From NCBI GenBank assembly GCA_050304175.1, contig JBNLDE010000220.1, forward strand, positions 1-46,381: a stretch of DNA of 46,381 bases, given 5' to 3'. The notes beneath the pieces are model-generated. The model made no database searches. It was given only the letters and a program-made list of their open reading frames with translations, and had not been told where the DNA came from. This document shows positions 1 to 7,835 of this stretch, piece by piece; positions within the stretch are counted from its first letter, which is position 1; each line of letters begins with the position of its first letter. The translations under genes were made by a program, and so were the position numbers. This DNA is from JAIOIW01 sp050304175 (GTDB lineage Bacteria > Pseudomonadota > Alphaproteobacteria > Rhizobiales > Rhizobiaceae).

Positions 1-198
1 CTGACCGGCGCCAACTGGTCGCTCGACGCTCCCGCTTTCATGTCCGGGGATAAGAGCCCCGGCACCGGCCTGTTCGTCATCGCCATCGATCCGGCACCGG
101 TCGCGCCTGATTTCGAAACGCGCATGGCGGCGCAGATGAAGCGGCTCTCCGAAGAGTACGGCGTTCATCTTCCCGGACTGGCAAAGGGCGAATCCTGA
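1..198 (+). CDS. Ldh-family (type 2 malate/L-lactate/sulfolactate) dehydrogenase, C-terminal fragment
   Basis: The window opens inside this gene; 65 codons are read in frame 1 and end at TGA 196-198. The visible segment LTGANWSLDAPAF followed by SPGTGLFVIAIDP and a tail ending GVHLPG is characteristic of the C-terminal part of the Ldh_2/MdhB NAD(P)-dependent 2-hydroxyacid dehydrogenases (malate, ureidoglycolate, sulfolactate and related substrates). This family is cytosolic and unrelated to classical LDH/MDH. The substrate cannot be told from this end, and the catalytic residues lie upstream of the window. The next gene on the same strand, a sulfur-type transporter, starts 175 bp downstream with its own promoter-like region, so co-transcription is unlikely. 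Confidence 0.8.
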   Translation: MTGANWSLDAPAFMSGDKSPGTGLFVIAIDPAPVAPDFETRMAAQMKRLSEEYGVHLPGLAKGES

Positions 199-312
199 GA
201 TCGCGCCTTGACCGAAGGCGTCGAACTGGACGACGGCGTGCTTGAGCGGCTGCAAGCGCTTATCGCCTTAGAAATCGGCGGCGCCGCCACCCTTGATTTC
301 GGTCAAGGTTCC

Positions 313-352
313 GCGCGACAATACATGGCAATTATTATATATATTGTCGCGC
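313..352. promoter_or_regulatory. 11-bp inverted repeat, probable operator of the YeeE-type transporter gene
   Basis: GCGCGACAATA at 313-323 is repeated exactly in inverse at 342-352 (TATTGTCGCGC), with an 18-base AT-rich spacer rich in TATA-like steps. The element ends 21 bp before the GTG chosen as the start of the transporter gene, where a repressor would overlap the promoter. YeeE/YedE genes are often controlled by sulfide- or persulfide-sensing ArsR-type repressors (BigR/SqrR). I see no such regulator in the window, so that link is inference. Confidence 0.5.
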
Positions 353-373
353 AGCCAAAGACGGGAATTCAGT

Positions 374-1456
374 GTGGAATTGACAACGCTAGCCGACCGG
401 TTCGGTGAACCGGTCCTGTCGGCAATGGGTGCGGTTGTGATCGGCATCCTGTTCGGCGCATTCGCCCAGAAGAGCCGGTTCTGCTTGCGCGCGGCGGCAA
501 TGGACTTCGCGCGCGGACACGTCTCCGCAAGGGTTGCGGTCTGGCTGCTGGTCTTCGGCTCGGCCCTGACGGCAACGCAATTGCTTTCATGGTTCGGGCT
601 GGTCAACCTTCAGGAGGCCCGTCAACTCGCCTCACCGCAATCCCTCACAGGCGCGGCGGTTGGCGGCCTCCTGTTCGGCACCGGCATGATCATGGCGCGC
701 GGCTGCGCGTCGCGGCTGCTCGTGCTCTCGGCGACCGGCAATTTGCGGGCCCTGTTGTCAGGCCTCGTGTTCGCCGTGGTCGCGCAGGCGAGCCTGCATG
801 GGTTTTTAGCGCCGCTGCGCACCTGGATCGCAGGCACCGCCGCGACCGACCTGACCGGGGGCAACGACCTGCTGGTCTTCACCGGCATCGGCACGGGTGG
901 CGCCGTACTGTTCTCGCTGCTCTGGGTTTCGGCCGGCCTGTTCTTCGCATGGCGCGAGCGGGCGCGGCCCGTGCTCGTTATTGCCGCGGCGGCGGCGGGC
1001 CTGATGGTGCCACTCGCCTGGTGGTTCACCAGCGAACTCTCGGCGATCGCGTTCACCCCGGTCAAGATGACCAGCCTGACCTTCACCGGTCCGTCGGCCG
1101 ACACGCTGATGTTCTTCCTGCAGTCGACCAAAATCGATTTCGACGTCGGACTGGTGCCCGGCGTGTTTCTTGGCGCATTCGCGGCCGCGGCATTTTCAGG
1201 CGAACTCAGCCTGCAGGGCTGGAACGGCGGCCTGGCGATGCGCCGCTACCTGTTCGGCGCCGCGCTGATGGGCTTCGGCGGCATGCTGGCCGGTGGTTGC
1301 GCGGTCGGCGCCGGCGTCACCGGCGGATCGGTGTTCGCGCTCACCGCCTGGATCACGCTCGGCGCCATCTGGCTCGCGGCCGGCATCACAGACCGCGTTC
1401 TGGACTATCGTGCGGAGACGGCCGGGAATCCCGGATCCGCCAAGATGGCAGCATAG
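374..1456 (+). CDS. YeeE/YedE family (DUF395) sulfur-compound transporter
   Basis: Polytopic inner-membrane protein of 360 residues. Family hallmarks are visible: AQKSRFCLRAA near residues 31-41, ARGCASRLL around 109-116 and GGCAVGAGVTGGS around 307-319, giving the conserved cysteines C37, C111 and C309 in two internal repeats. The family includes the thiosulfate transporter TsuA, in which such cysteines relay the substrate through the membrane. The frame is open upstream to a TTG at 293, but that would place the coding start before the inverted repeat at 313-352, so GTG 374 is preferred. This is a single-gene unit, convergent with bacA 27 bp downstream. The substrate (thiosulfate or another reduced sulfur anion) is inferred from the family only. 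Confidence 0.8.
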   Translation: MELTTLADRFGEPVLSAMGAVVIGILFGAFAQKSRFCLRAAAMDFARGHVSARVAVWLLVFGSALTATQLLSWFGLVNLQEARQLASPQSLTGAAVGGLLFGTGMIMARGCASRLLVLSATGNLRALLSGLVFAVVAQASLHGFLAPLRTWIAGTAATDLTGGNDLLVFTGIGTGGAVLFSLLWVSAGLFFAWRERARPVLVIAAAAAGLMVPLAWWFTSELSAIAFTPVKMTSLTFTGPSADTLMFFLQSTKIDFDVGLVPGVFLGAFAAAAFSGELSLQGWNGGLAMRRYLFGAALMGFGGMLAGGCAVGAGVTGGSVFALTAWITLGAIWLAAGITDRVLDYRAETAGNPGSAKMAA

Positions 1457-1483
1457 CTTTACGCCAAACACGCCCGACCGCGA

Positions 1484-2725
1484 TCACGGCGCAGCCACGG
1501 CTTCGCCGCTGTCATATTCGGAGATTTCCTGCTCGTTGAAAGCCTTTTCGAACGCGGCGAGACGTTTGTGGATCGACATCAACTCGACGATCGTGCTCCA
1601 GGAATTGACGAGGTACTGGAACGAGTTCGAAACCTGGCCGAACGCCGCCGCGATCTGCTGGAACAGGCCGAGCGTAAGAGCACCGGCGGCAAAACTCGGG
1701 ATTAGGATGAAGATGGTGAAAATGTTGTCCGCCTGAAGATAGAGATAGCGGGCGACGTTGAAGTACATGTAGTTGAAATAGAGGCGGAAATAGTTCTTGC
1801 GCACGTCATCGAACAGATCGCGCAGCGTGAGTATCTCCGCTCTGTCATCGTTGTCCTCGCCATAGACGAGTTCCTTGCGATAAGCCGCCTCGACCTTCTG
1901 GTTGTTGAAATAGAGACCGGGAAGTCGGATGCCGGCCACCACTAGCAGGATGGTGCCGAAGGCGGACCAGCCGAGGGCGGCCACCACCAGCGGATAGGGC
2001 ACGGCGCCGATGATCGGCAGTTCGGCGACATGGTCGCCAAGGCGAACCAGGATCGGCATGAAGGCAATCAGCGTCAGGACGGAATCGATGGCGCTCGTGG
2101 CAAGATCCTCGACCGTCTCGGCGAAGCGCTTGGTGTCTTCCTGAACGCGTTGCGAAGCGCCCTCGATATTGCGCAGGCGGAGCCAGTTGTCCTGGTAGAA
2201 CACGGTCATCGCCGCGCGCCAGCGGAAAAGGTAGTGGCTGGTGAAGAAGCGGGCGAGAACAATCACTGCGATGTAGACAAAGGCGATGACGGCAAAATCC
2301 CAGAGACCCCAATAGAGGTCCGTGGAGGCCACATTCTTCTCGTTGATCGCCTTGTTGATGTTGTCGAAAAACGGTCCCCGCCAGTTGTTCAGCGCAACGC
2401 TGACCTGCACCGAATAACCAACGGTGAAGATGATTACCGCAGATCCGACAACGGACCACCATTGCCACCGGTGCGGCGAATACCAGAACCAGAACGCGGT
2501 GAAGATCACGACACAAACGGTGTAATAGATGTAGTACCAGACCATGTCGTTGGTCCAGAAATAGTGCAGGGTCGCGACTTGATCAGCGCCCGGCTCCGGC
2601 GGAAGCCCGAGATAGGTTCCCCAGCCGCTCGCCCCGCCTGCGTGCCAGAGCGCCATGACGATGGCGCTCCATATCAGGAAGGACGGGAAGAAAATTCGGG
2701 GGCGCGGGAAAAACGAATGGAACAC
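1484..2725 (-). CDS. bacA: BacA/SbmA-type peptide antibiotic transporter
   Basis: 413 residues, the usual length for SbmA/BacA, beginning at GTG 2725 with an AGAGG ribosome site about nine bases upstream. The start MFHSFFPRPRIFF matches the conserved N-terminus of rhizobial BacA. Several hydrophobic spans follow; the segment NWRGPFFDNINKA, YQDNWLRLRNIEGASQRVQED in two adjoining pieces, and the C-terminal NYFRLYFNYMYFNVARYLYLQADNIF region are typical of the family. BacA is a proton-driven dimeric importer of peptides (microcin B17, bleomycin, proline-rich peptides, plant NCR peptides) that lacks its own ATPase. In Sinorhizobium and Brucella it is needed for chronic host infection. It has a 110-bp upstream region of its own and is not part of the sugar operon behind it. 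Confidence 0.93.
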   Translation of the reverse strand: MFHSFFPRPRIFFPSFLIWSAIVMALWHAGGASGWGTYLGLPPEPGADQVATLHYFWTNDMVWYYIYYTVCVVIFTAFWFWYSPHRWQWWSVVGSAVIIFTVGYSVQVSVALNNWRGPFFDNINKAINEKNVASTDLYWGLWDFAVIAFVYIAVIVLARFFTSHYLFRWRAAMTVFYQDNWLRLRNIEGASQRVQEDTKRFAETVEDLATSAIDSVLTLIAFMPILVRLGDHVAELPIIGAVPYPLVVAALGWSAFGTILLVVAGIRLPGLYFNNQKVEAAYRKELVYGEDNDDRAEILTLRDLFDDVRKNYFRLYFNYMYFNVARYLYLQADNIFTIFILIPSFAAGALTLGLFQQIAAAFGQVSNSFQYLVNSWSTIVELMSIHKRLAAFEKAFNEQEISEYDSGEAVAAP

Positions 2726-2835
2726 CGGGGATTACCTCTGCCTGAAATCGCTTTTCCCCTATAGCGCGGTTCGGCGTAACGCGGGATTACAATTTGGAGA
2801 GGTTCGGTTGAACCGCGGCGGCGGCGCGGCTGCCG

Positions 2836-4029
2836 CTAGTCCGCCAGCTTCACCCAGGCAGCGTCATTGTTCGACGATTCCACGCAGGCGGCGATGAAAC
2901 GCATGCCGGCAAGACCGTCGCCGACACCGGGCAGCAGGCCTGCCGCCTCGCCCGCCGGCCGGCCGTCGCGCATGGCGCGGATCGCCGACGCGGCCTCGCT
3001 GTAAATCGTGGCGAAGCCCTCCAGATAGCCCTCCGGGTGGCCCGCCGGGATGCGCGTGACCGCACCGGCGGCGGGACCCGATCCCGCGCCACCGCGGGTA
3101 ATGCGCCGAGGCGGCTCTCCCAGTGGCGCGAACCGGAGATAGTTCGGGTCTTCCTGGGCCCATTCCAGACCGCCCTTTGTGCCGTAGATGCGCAGCTTGA
3201 GCCCGTTTTCGTTGCCAGGCGCGACCTGGCTCGCCCACAGCATGCCCCTGGCCGGTTTTTCGCCGCCGCGCGCGCGAAAGCGCAACAGGATGTGGGCGTT
3301 GTCGTCGAGAAGCCGGCCATCGACGAAACTGTCGAGATCGGCGGCGAGACTGTCGGCCTGCAGCCCGCTGACAAAGGCGGCCAAATTGTAGGCATGGGTG
3401 CCGATGTCGCCGATCGCGCCGCCAATACCGGACCGGGTCGGGTCGGTGCGCCAGGCTGCCTGTTTCTGGCCTTCCTGCTCGAGCGGTTCCGTCAGCCAGT
3501 CCTGAACGTACTCGGCCTGAACCAGACGAATATCGCCGAGTTCGCCGCCGGCGACCATGTCACGGGCCTGGCGGATCATCGGATAGCCCGTGTAATTATG
3601 GGTCAGCACGAACAGTTTGCCCGACTTTTCGACGAGGTTCGCCAGCTTTTCAGCGTCTTCCAGCGACGAGGTCAGGGGCTTGTCGCAGATCACGTGAATC
3701 CCGGCATCCAGGAACGCCTTGGCCACCGGGAAATGGAGGTGGTTGGGCGTGACGATCGAGACCGCCTCGATGCCGTCGATATGCACCGCCTCGCGGCGGG
3801 CCATTTCATCGAAGGAAGCGTAAGAGCGTGCAGGATCGATCCCGAGCTCGATTGCCGAGGCAGCTGCCCTGGCGGGATCGGAAGAGAGGGCCCCCGCCAC
3901 GAGCTGGTAGTGGCCATCGAGGCGCGCGGCGATACGGTGCACGGCGCCAATGAAAGCCCCCTGCCCGCCACCGACCATGCCGAGCCTGATCGGCCTTCCC
4001 ACGAAATTCTCACCCGTTGCCGCGACCAT
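2836..4029 (-). CDS. Gfo/Idh/MocA family oxidoreductase (second dehydrogenase of the sugar operon)
   Basis: 397 residues. The N-terminal Rossmann fold is marked by RLGMVGGGQGAFIGAVHR (about 15-32). The strand SIVTPNHLHFPVAKAFLDAG leads to DKPLT at 116-120, the K of which corresponds to the catalytic EKP lysine of the family, here with Asp instead of Glu. A C-terminal alpha/beta domain includes GDIGTHAYNLAAF, carrying the conserved D and H near the substrate. The start ATG 4029 has GGAG seven bases upstream. It is the last gene of the run, 51 bp after the TIM-barrel gene at 4081. Members oxidise a sugar or cyclitol hydroxyl with NAD(P); pairing with a TIM-barrel enzyme suggests a keto-sugar intermediate. 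The substrate is not predictable from sequence. Confidence 0.85.
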   Translation of the reverse strand: MVAATGENFVGRPIRLGMVGGGQGAFIGAVHRIAARLDGHYQLVAGALSSDPARAAASAIELGIDPARSYASFDEMARREAVHIDGIEAVSIVTPNHLHFPVAKAFLDAGIHVICDKPLTSSLEDAEKLANLVEKSGKLFVLTHNYTGYPMIRQARDMVAGGELGDIRLVQAEYVQDWLTEPLEQEGQKQAAWRTDPTRSGIGGAIGDIGTHAYNLAAFVSGLQADSLAADLDSFVDGRLLDDNAHILLRFRARGGEKPARGMLWASQVAPGNENGLKLRIYGTKGGLEWAQEDPNYLRFAPLGEPPRRITRGGAGSGPAAGAVTRIPAGHPEGYLEGFATIYSEAASAIRAMRDGRPAGEAAGLLPGVGDGLAGMRFIAACVESSNNDAAWVKLAD

Positions 4030-4080
4030 GTCCCTACTCCAGAAGTGTTATCTTTGCCGCCCGTGAACGCCGCAGTTCCG

Positions 4081-5139
4081 TCAGGCGATCCCGAGCATGT
4101 TGCGGATCTGCTGGCGATCGGTCGAGCCGCCGGCGAAATCGTCGAACGTCTTGTCGGTGACCCGTATGATGTGATTGGTGATGAACGGCGCGCCCTCCGC
4201 CGCACCGGCTTCCGGATGCTTCAGGCAGCATTCCCATTCGAGCACTGCCCAACTGTCGTAGCCGTGGGTGGCGAGGCGCGAAAAGATACCCGAAAAGTCG
4301 ACCTGTCCGTCGCCCAGCGACCGGAAACGCCCGGCGCGCGAGAGCCATGGCTGGTAACCGGAATAGACGCCCTGGCGGCCGTCCGGATTGAACTCGGCGT
4401 CTTTCACGTGAAAGGCGCAGATGCGCTCGTGATAGATGTCGATGAAGGCGAGGTAGTCGAGTTGCTGCAGCAGGAAGTGCGACGGATCGTAGTTGATCTG
4501 GCAACGCGGGTGGTTGTCCAGCCGCTCGAGCAGCATTTCGAAGGTCGCGCCGTCGAAAATATCCTCGCCCGGGTGCAACTCGAAACCGACATCGACGCCC
4601 ACCTCGTCATAGGCATCGAGGATTGGCCGCCAGCGCGCAGCCAGTTCGCCAAACGCCTCCTCGATCAGTCCGGCAGGGCGCTGCGGCCAGGGATAGAGAT
4701 AGGGAAACGCCAGCGACCCCGAAAACGACACGCTGGCATCGAGTCCGAGATGGCGCGAGGCGCGAGCGGCATAAAGCATCTGCTCGACCGCCCACTGCTG
4801 GCGCGCGCCCGGATTGCCGTGAACGGCTTCCGGCGCAAAGGCATCGTACTGGGCGTCATAGGCCGGGTTGACCGCGACCAGCTGGCCCTGGAGATGGGTC
4901 GAAAGTTCCGTGATCTCGACGCCCGCCTCGGCGCACATGCCCCTGACGTCGTCGCAATAGGCCTTCGATTCGGCAGCCTGTTTCAGGTCGAAGAGGCGAC
5001 CGTCCCAGCTCGGGATCTGGATGCCCTTGTAGCCGAGCGAAGCCGCCCATTTCGTGATGGCCGGCAGGGAGTTGAACGGCGCATCATCTCCGGCGAATTG
5101 CGCCAGGAACAAACCCGGCCCTTTCATTGTCGAAGGCAT
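4081..5139 (-). CDS. Sugar phosphate isomerase/epimerase-like TIM-barrel protein
   Basis: 352 residues from ATG 5139, which has AGAGG about eight bases upstream; the frame continues upstream but its extra residues are low-complexity and overlap the GH43 end. The sequence is of the AP_endonuc_2/xylose-isomerase-like TIM-barrel class. Metal-ligand candidates appear in order as GFELHPGED, INYDPSH, FHVKDAE and LEWECCLKHPE. Family members include epimerases, isomerases and 3-keto-glycoside lyases or hydratases. It lies 40 bp after the GH43 gene and 51 bp before the Gfo/Idh gene with which it forms a pair. A role on the keto-sugar made by that dehydrogenase is inference; an epimerase role is the main alternative. 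Confidence 0.78.
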   Translation of the reverse strand: MPSTMKGPGLFLAQFAGDDAPFNSLPAITKWAASLGYKGIQIPSWDGRLFDLKQAAESKAYCDDVRGMCAEAGVEITELSTHLQGQLVAVNPAYDAQYDAFAPEAVHGNPGARQQWAVEQMLYAARASRHLGLDASVSFSGSLAFPYLYPWPQRPAGLIEEAFGELAARWRPILDAYDEVGVDVGFELHPGEDIFDGATFEMLLERLDNHPRCQINYDPSHFLLQQLDYLAFIDIYHERICAFHVKDAEFNPDGRQGVYSGYQPWLSRAGRFRSLGDGQVDFSGIFSRLATHGYDSWAVLEWECCLKHPEAGAAEGAPFITNHIIRVTDKTFDDFAGGSTDRQQIRNMLGIA

Positions 5140-5179
5140 TTTGGACCTCTTGCTGGGAATGTTTCCGGCGGCTCCATCG

Positions 5180-6790
5180 TCATTGTCCTGCCCCCGGAAT
5201 GTAGGAAAATCGCGAAAAATCCGCGGTTCTGGCGCTGCCGCTGGTGTCGAAGCAGGCCATGCCGACAAACGCGCCGGTGAACGACGCGTGCTCGCCGCGC
5301 CCGCCCTCGTCGGAGATCACGCTGGCGTCGAGCACGGGGCCGATCTTCTGCCAGTCGCCGCCGGCGCGGTAGAAGAACTGCAGATCGGCATCCTCGACCT
5401 CGACCGCGAGTTCGACCGGCCCCTCGCCCGGCACCGGAACGGGTTCGTCGAGCGGGAACGAGAGCTTGCCATCGGGCCACTGGCCCGGACAGCTCAGTAT
5501 GGTGAGCGAGCGGCCGGCCTTCTCGTGCCAGGTGACGGCGAGGAAATGGAACTTGTGGCGGTTGTAATAGGCAGTCAGGCCGGCGGCCTGCTGGAAACTG
5601 ACGGGATCGAACGCCAGCGCCGTCTCGGCGCGATAGCGGAAATGCTCCTGCCGGCGCGCCACCAGGGACTGTTCGAACCAGCTGCCGATGGATTCGCGGC
5701 CGATGAGCCGGAGCCGCGAACCGGTGAGCGTGAAGATCCGTTCGGGACAGGGCGTGCGCAGCCATTGGAACTCTTCGGGCAGACGGCCATTGTCGAAGAC
5801 ACGTTCTACCGCGGCCGGCGGCGCGCGCTTGACCCCCACGACCGGTGCCGGCACGTCGACCAGCGGAACCGGGCTTCCGCTCTCCGGATAGAGCCAGCCG
5901 TCGTCCTTCCAGACGCATTGCTGGATCGCCGTCTCGCGGCCCAGCGGCGAGCGGCGCATGCCGGGCAGCGGCCGCGAGCACAGATGGGTGTGATAGACCG
6001 CGCCGTAGGGCGTCTCGACGATCTGGCCGTGGCCGGCGCGCTGGAGCGTGGCGTCGGGCGCATCCTTGGACGTGAAGAGATGGACGTCCGGATGCAATTC
6101 GTACGGACCGTCGATCTGGCGCGCGCGCGCCATGGTAACGGCGTGATCGTAGCCGGTGCCGCCCTCCGCGGCGGTCATGTAGTACCAGCCGTCGCGCTTG
6201 AACAGGTGCGGCCCCTCGACCAGGCCGTGCGCGCTGCCGGCGAAGATGTTTTCCGGTGCGCCGACCAGCTTGCCCGCCTTCGCGTCGTATTCCTGGAGCA
6301 AGATACCCGCGAAGGCGGGATGCTTTGGGCTTCCGCCGACCGAATCCGAGCGATGGTTCCAAACCATGTTGAGAAACCATTTGCGGCCGTCGTCATCGTG
6401 AAAGAGCGACGGGTCGAAACCCGAGGAATTGACATAGACCGGGTCGGACCACGGCCCGGCGATCGCGGGGGCGGTCACGATGTAGTTGTGCGCGTCCTTG
6501 AAATTGCCGTCGAGACGCTTGACGTCGGTATAGACGAGCCAGAACAGGCCATCGGCATGGGACAAGCAGGGTGCCCAGATGCCACCGGAGTCGGGATTTC
6601 CACGCATGTCGAGCTGGCTGGCGCGCTCGAGCGGGCGCTTGACCAGCCGCCAGTTCACCAGGTCGCGGGAATGGTGGATCTGGACGCCGGGGTACCATTC
6701 GAAAGTCGAGGTGGCGATGTAGTAGTCTTCGCCCACGCGGCAGATCGAGGGGTCGGGATTGAAGCCCGGAAGGATCGGATTGCGGATCAT
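5180..6790 (-). CDS. Glycoside hydrolase family 43 (beta-xylosidase / alpha-arabinofuranosidase type)
   Basis: 536 residues from ATG 6790. The five-bladed propeller start MIRNPILPGFNPDPSI carries the general-base Asp (D13). SSGFDPSLFHDDDG contains the pKa-modulating Asp and VEGPHLFKRDGWYYM the general-acid Glu, so the catalytic triad is complete. A C-terminal beta-sandwich domain of about 200 residues (from WLRTPCPERIF to FSRFSYIPG) is the GH43 C2-type domain of XynB-like exo-enzymes. There is no signal peptide, so it acts in the cytosol on imported oligosaccharides or glycosides. The start overlaps the end of the aldo-keto reductase by four bases (ATGA), implying translational coupling. Xylosidase versus arabinofuranosidase cannot be separated here. 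Confidence 0.88.
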   Translation of the reverse strand: MIRNPILPGFNPDPSICRVGEDYYIATSTFEWYPGVQIHHSRDLVNWRLVKRPLERASQLDMRGNPDSGGIWAPCLSHADGLFWLVYTDVKRLDGNFKDAHNYIVTAPAIAGPWSDPVYVNSSGFDPSLFHDDDGRKWFLNMVWNHRSDSVGGSPKHPAFAGILLQEYDAKAGKLVGAPENIFAGSAHGLVEGPHLFKRDGWYYMTAAEGGTGYDHAVTMARARQIDGPYELHPDVHLFTSKDAPDATLQRAGHGQIVETPYGAVYHTHLCSRPLPGMRRSPLGRETAIQQCVWKDDGWLYPESGSPVPLVDVPAPVVGVKRAPPAAVERVFDNGRLPEEFQWLRTPCPERIFTLTGSRLRLIGRESIGSWFEQSLVARRQEHFRYRAETALAFDPVSFQQAAGLTAYYNRHKFHFLAVTWHEKAGRSLTILSCPGQWPDGKLSFPLDEPVPVPGEGPVELAVEVEDADLQFFYRAGGDWQKIGPVLDASVISDEGGRGEHASFTGAFVGMACFDTSGSARTADFSRFSYIPGAGQ

Positions 6791-7830
6791 TTGCGCTGCG
6801 GTCCCTTCCGTTCGGACGAAGCCGCCCAGAGGTTGATGTCGGCATCGCGGGCATAGCCGTCGATCTCGGCCAGTTCCGCAGCCGAAAACCCGGCATTCGA
6901 AAGCGCGCCGGCGCAATCCTCCACCTGCTCGGGGCGGCTGGCGCCGATCAGCGCCGACGTAACCCGTCCTCCGCGCAGCACCCAGGCCAATGCCATCTGC
7001 GCCAGCGTCTGGCCGCGGCGTTCGGCAATGGCGTTGAGCGCGCGGATATTCGCGATGTTGCGGTCGTTCAGGAACTCGGTTCGCAGCGACTTGCCCTGTG
7101 TCGCCCGGCTGCCCTCGGGTATGCCATCCAGATATTTTCCGGTCAGCATGCCCTGCGCGAGCGGCGAGAACACGATCGAACCGATACCGAGGTCGTCGAG
7201 CGTGTCGAGCAGGCCGTCCTCCTCGACCCAGCGGTTGATCATCGAATAGCTTGGCTGGTGGATCAGGCAGGGCGTGCCGAGATCCTTGAGGATCGCCACC
7301 GCTTCGCGCGTGCGTGCTGAGTTGTAGGACGAGATTCCGGCGTACAGCGCGCGGCCCGAACGTACGATATGGTCGAGCGCCATCATCGTTTCTTCCAGCG
7401 GCGTGTCCGGATCGAAGCGGTGGGAGTAAAAGATATCGACATAGTCCAGGCCCAACCGCTTCAGGCTCTGGTCGCAGCTGGCAACCAGGTATTTGCGGCT
7501 GCCCCACTCGCCATAAGGGCCGGACCACATCCCGTAACCGGCCTTCGACGAGATGATCAGCTCGTCGCGATACCCGGCGAGATCGGTGCGCAGGATTTCG
7601 CCTAACGCCTGCTCCGCCGATCCGGGCGGCGGGCCGTAATTGTTGGCGAGGTCGAAATGGGTAATGCCCAGATCGAAGGCCCTGCGGCAGATCGCCCGCT
7701 TGGTCTCGTGGGCGGTGTCGCCGCCGAAATTGTGCCACAGCCCGAGCGAGATCGCCGGCAGGAGCAGCCCCGAACGGCCGCATCGCCGGTAGGTCATGCT
7801 GTCGTAACGGTTTTCGGCGGGCGTCCACAT
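6787..7830 (-). CDS. YghZ/MgrA-like aldo-keto reductase
   Basis: 347 residues from ATG 7830; the open frame runs further upstream but the N-terminus MWTPAENRYDSMTYRRCGRSG aligns with E. coli YghZ (L-glyceraldehyde 3-phosphate reductase, AKR14 type). The AKR tetrad is present: D60 in THFDLANNYGPPPGSAE, Y65, K96 in LIISSKAGYGMW and H137 in IFYSHRFD. The C-terminal NADPH-binding stretch VTSALIGASRPEQ is intact. The family reduces aldehydes or small aldoses with NADPH. The gene starts 5 bp after the upstream Gfo/Idh gene and its stop overlaps the GH43 start, so it belongs to the sugar operon. It may reduce a keto or aldehyde intermediate of that pathway. Confidence 0.85.
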   Translation of the reverse strand: MWTPAENRYDSMTYRRCGRSGLLLPAISLGLWHNFGGDTAHETKRAICRRAFDLGITHFDLANNYGPPPGSAEQALGEILRTDLAGYRDELIISSKAGYGMWSGPYGEWGSRKYLVASCDQSLKRLGLDYVDIFYSHRFDPDTPLEETMMALDHIVRSGRALYAGISSYNSARTREAVAILKDLGTPCLIHQPSYSMINRWVEEDGLLDTLDDLGIGSIVFSPLAQGMLTGKYLDGIPEGSRATQGKSLRTEFLNDRNIANIRALNAIAERRGQTLAQMALAWVLRGGRVTSALIGASRPEQVEDCAGALSNAGFSAAELAEIDGYARDADINLWAASSERKGPQRK

Positions 7831-7835
7831 CGCGG

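Noticed and set aside
208..408. Short frame between the Ldh fragment and the YeeE-type gene
   Set aside because: TTG start, no ribosome site, runs through the inverted repeat and resembles nothing known to me.
3037..5280. 747-codon plus-strand frame opposite the Gfo/Idh and TIM-barrel genes
   Set aside because: It is the mirror of two well-recognised enzymes in GC-rich DNA, has no family features and has an arginine-heavy composition.
5180..7828. A single 882-residue fusion of an upstream region and GH43
   Set aside because: The upstream 346 codons are the aldo-keto reductase read in the wrong frame; GH43 starts at 6790.
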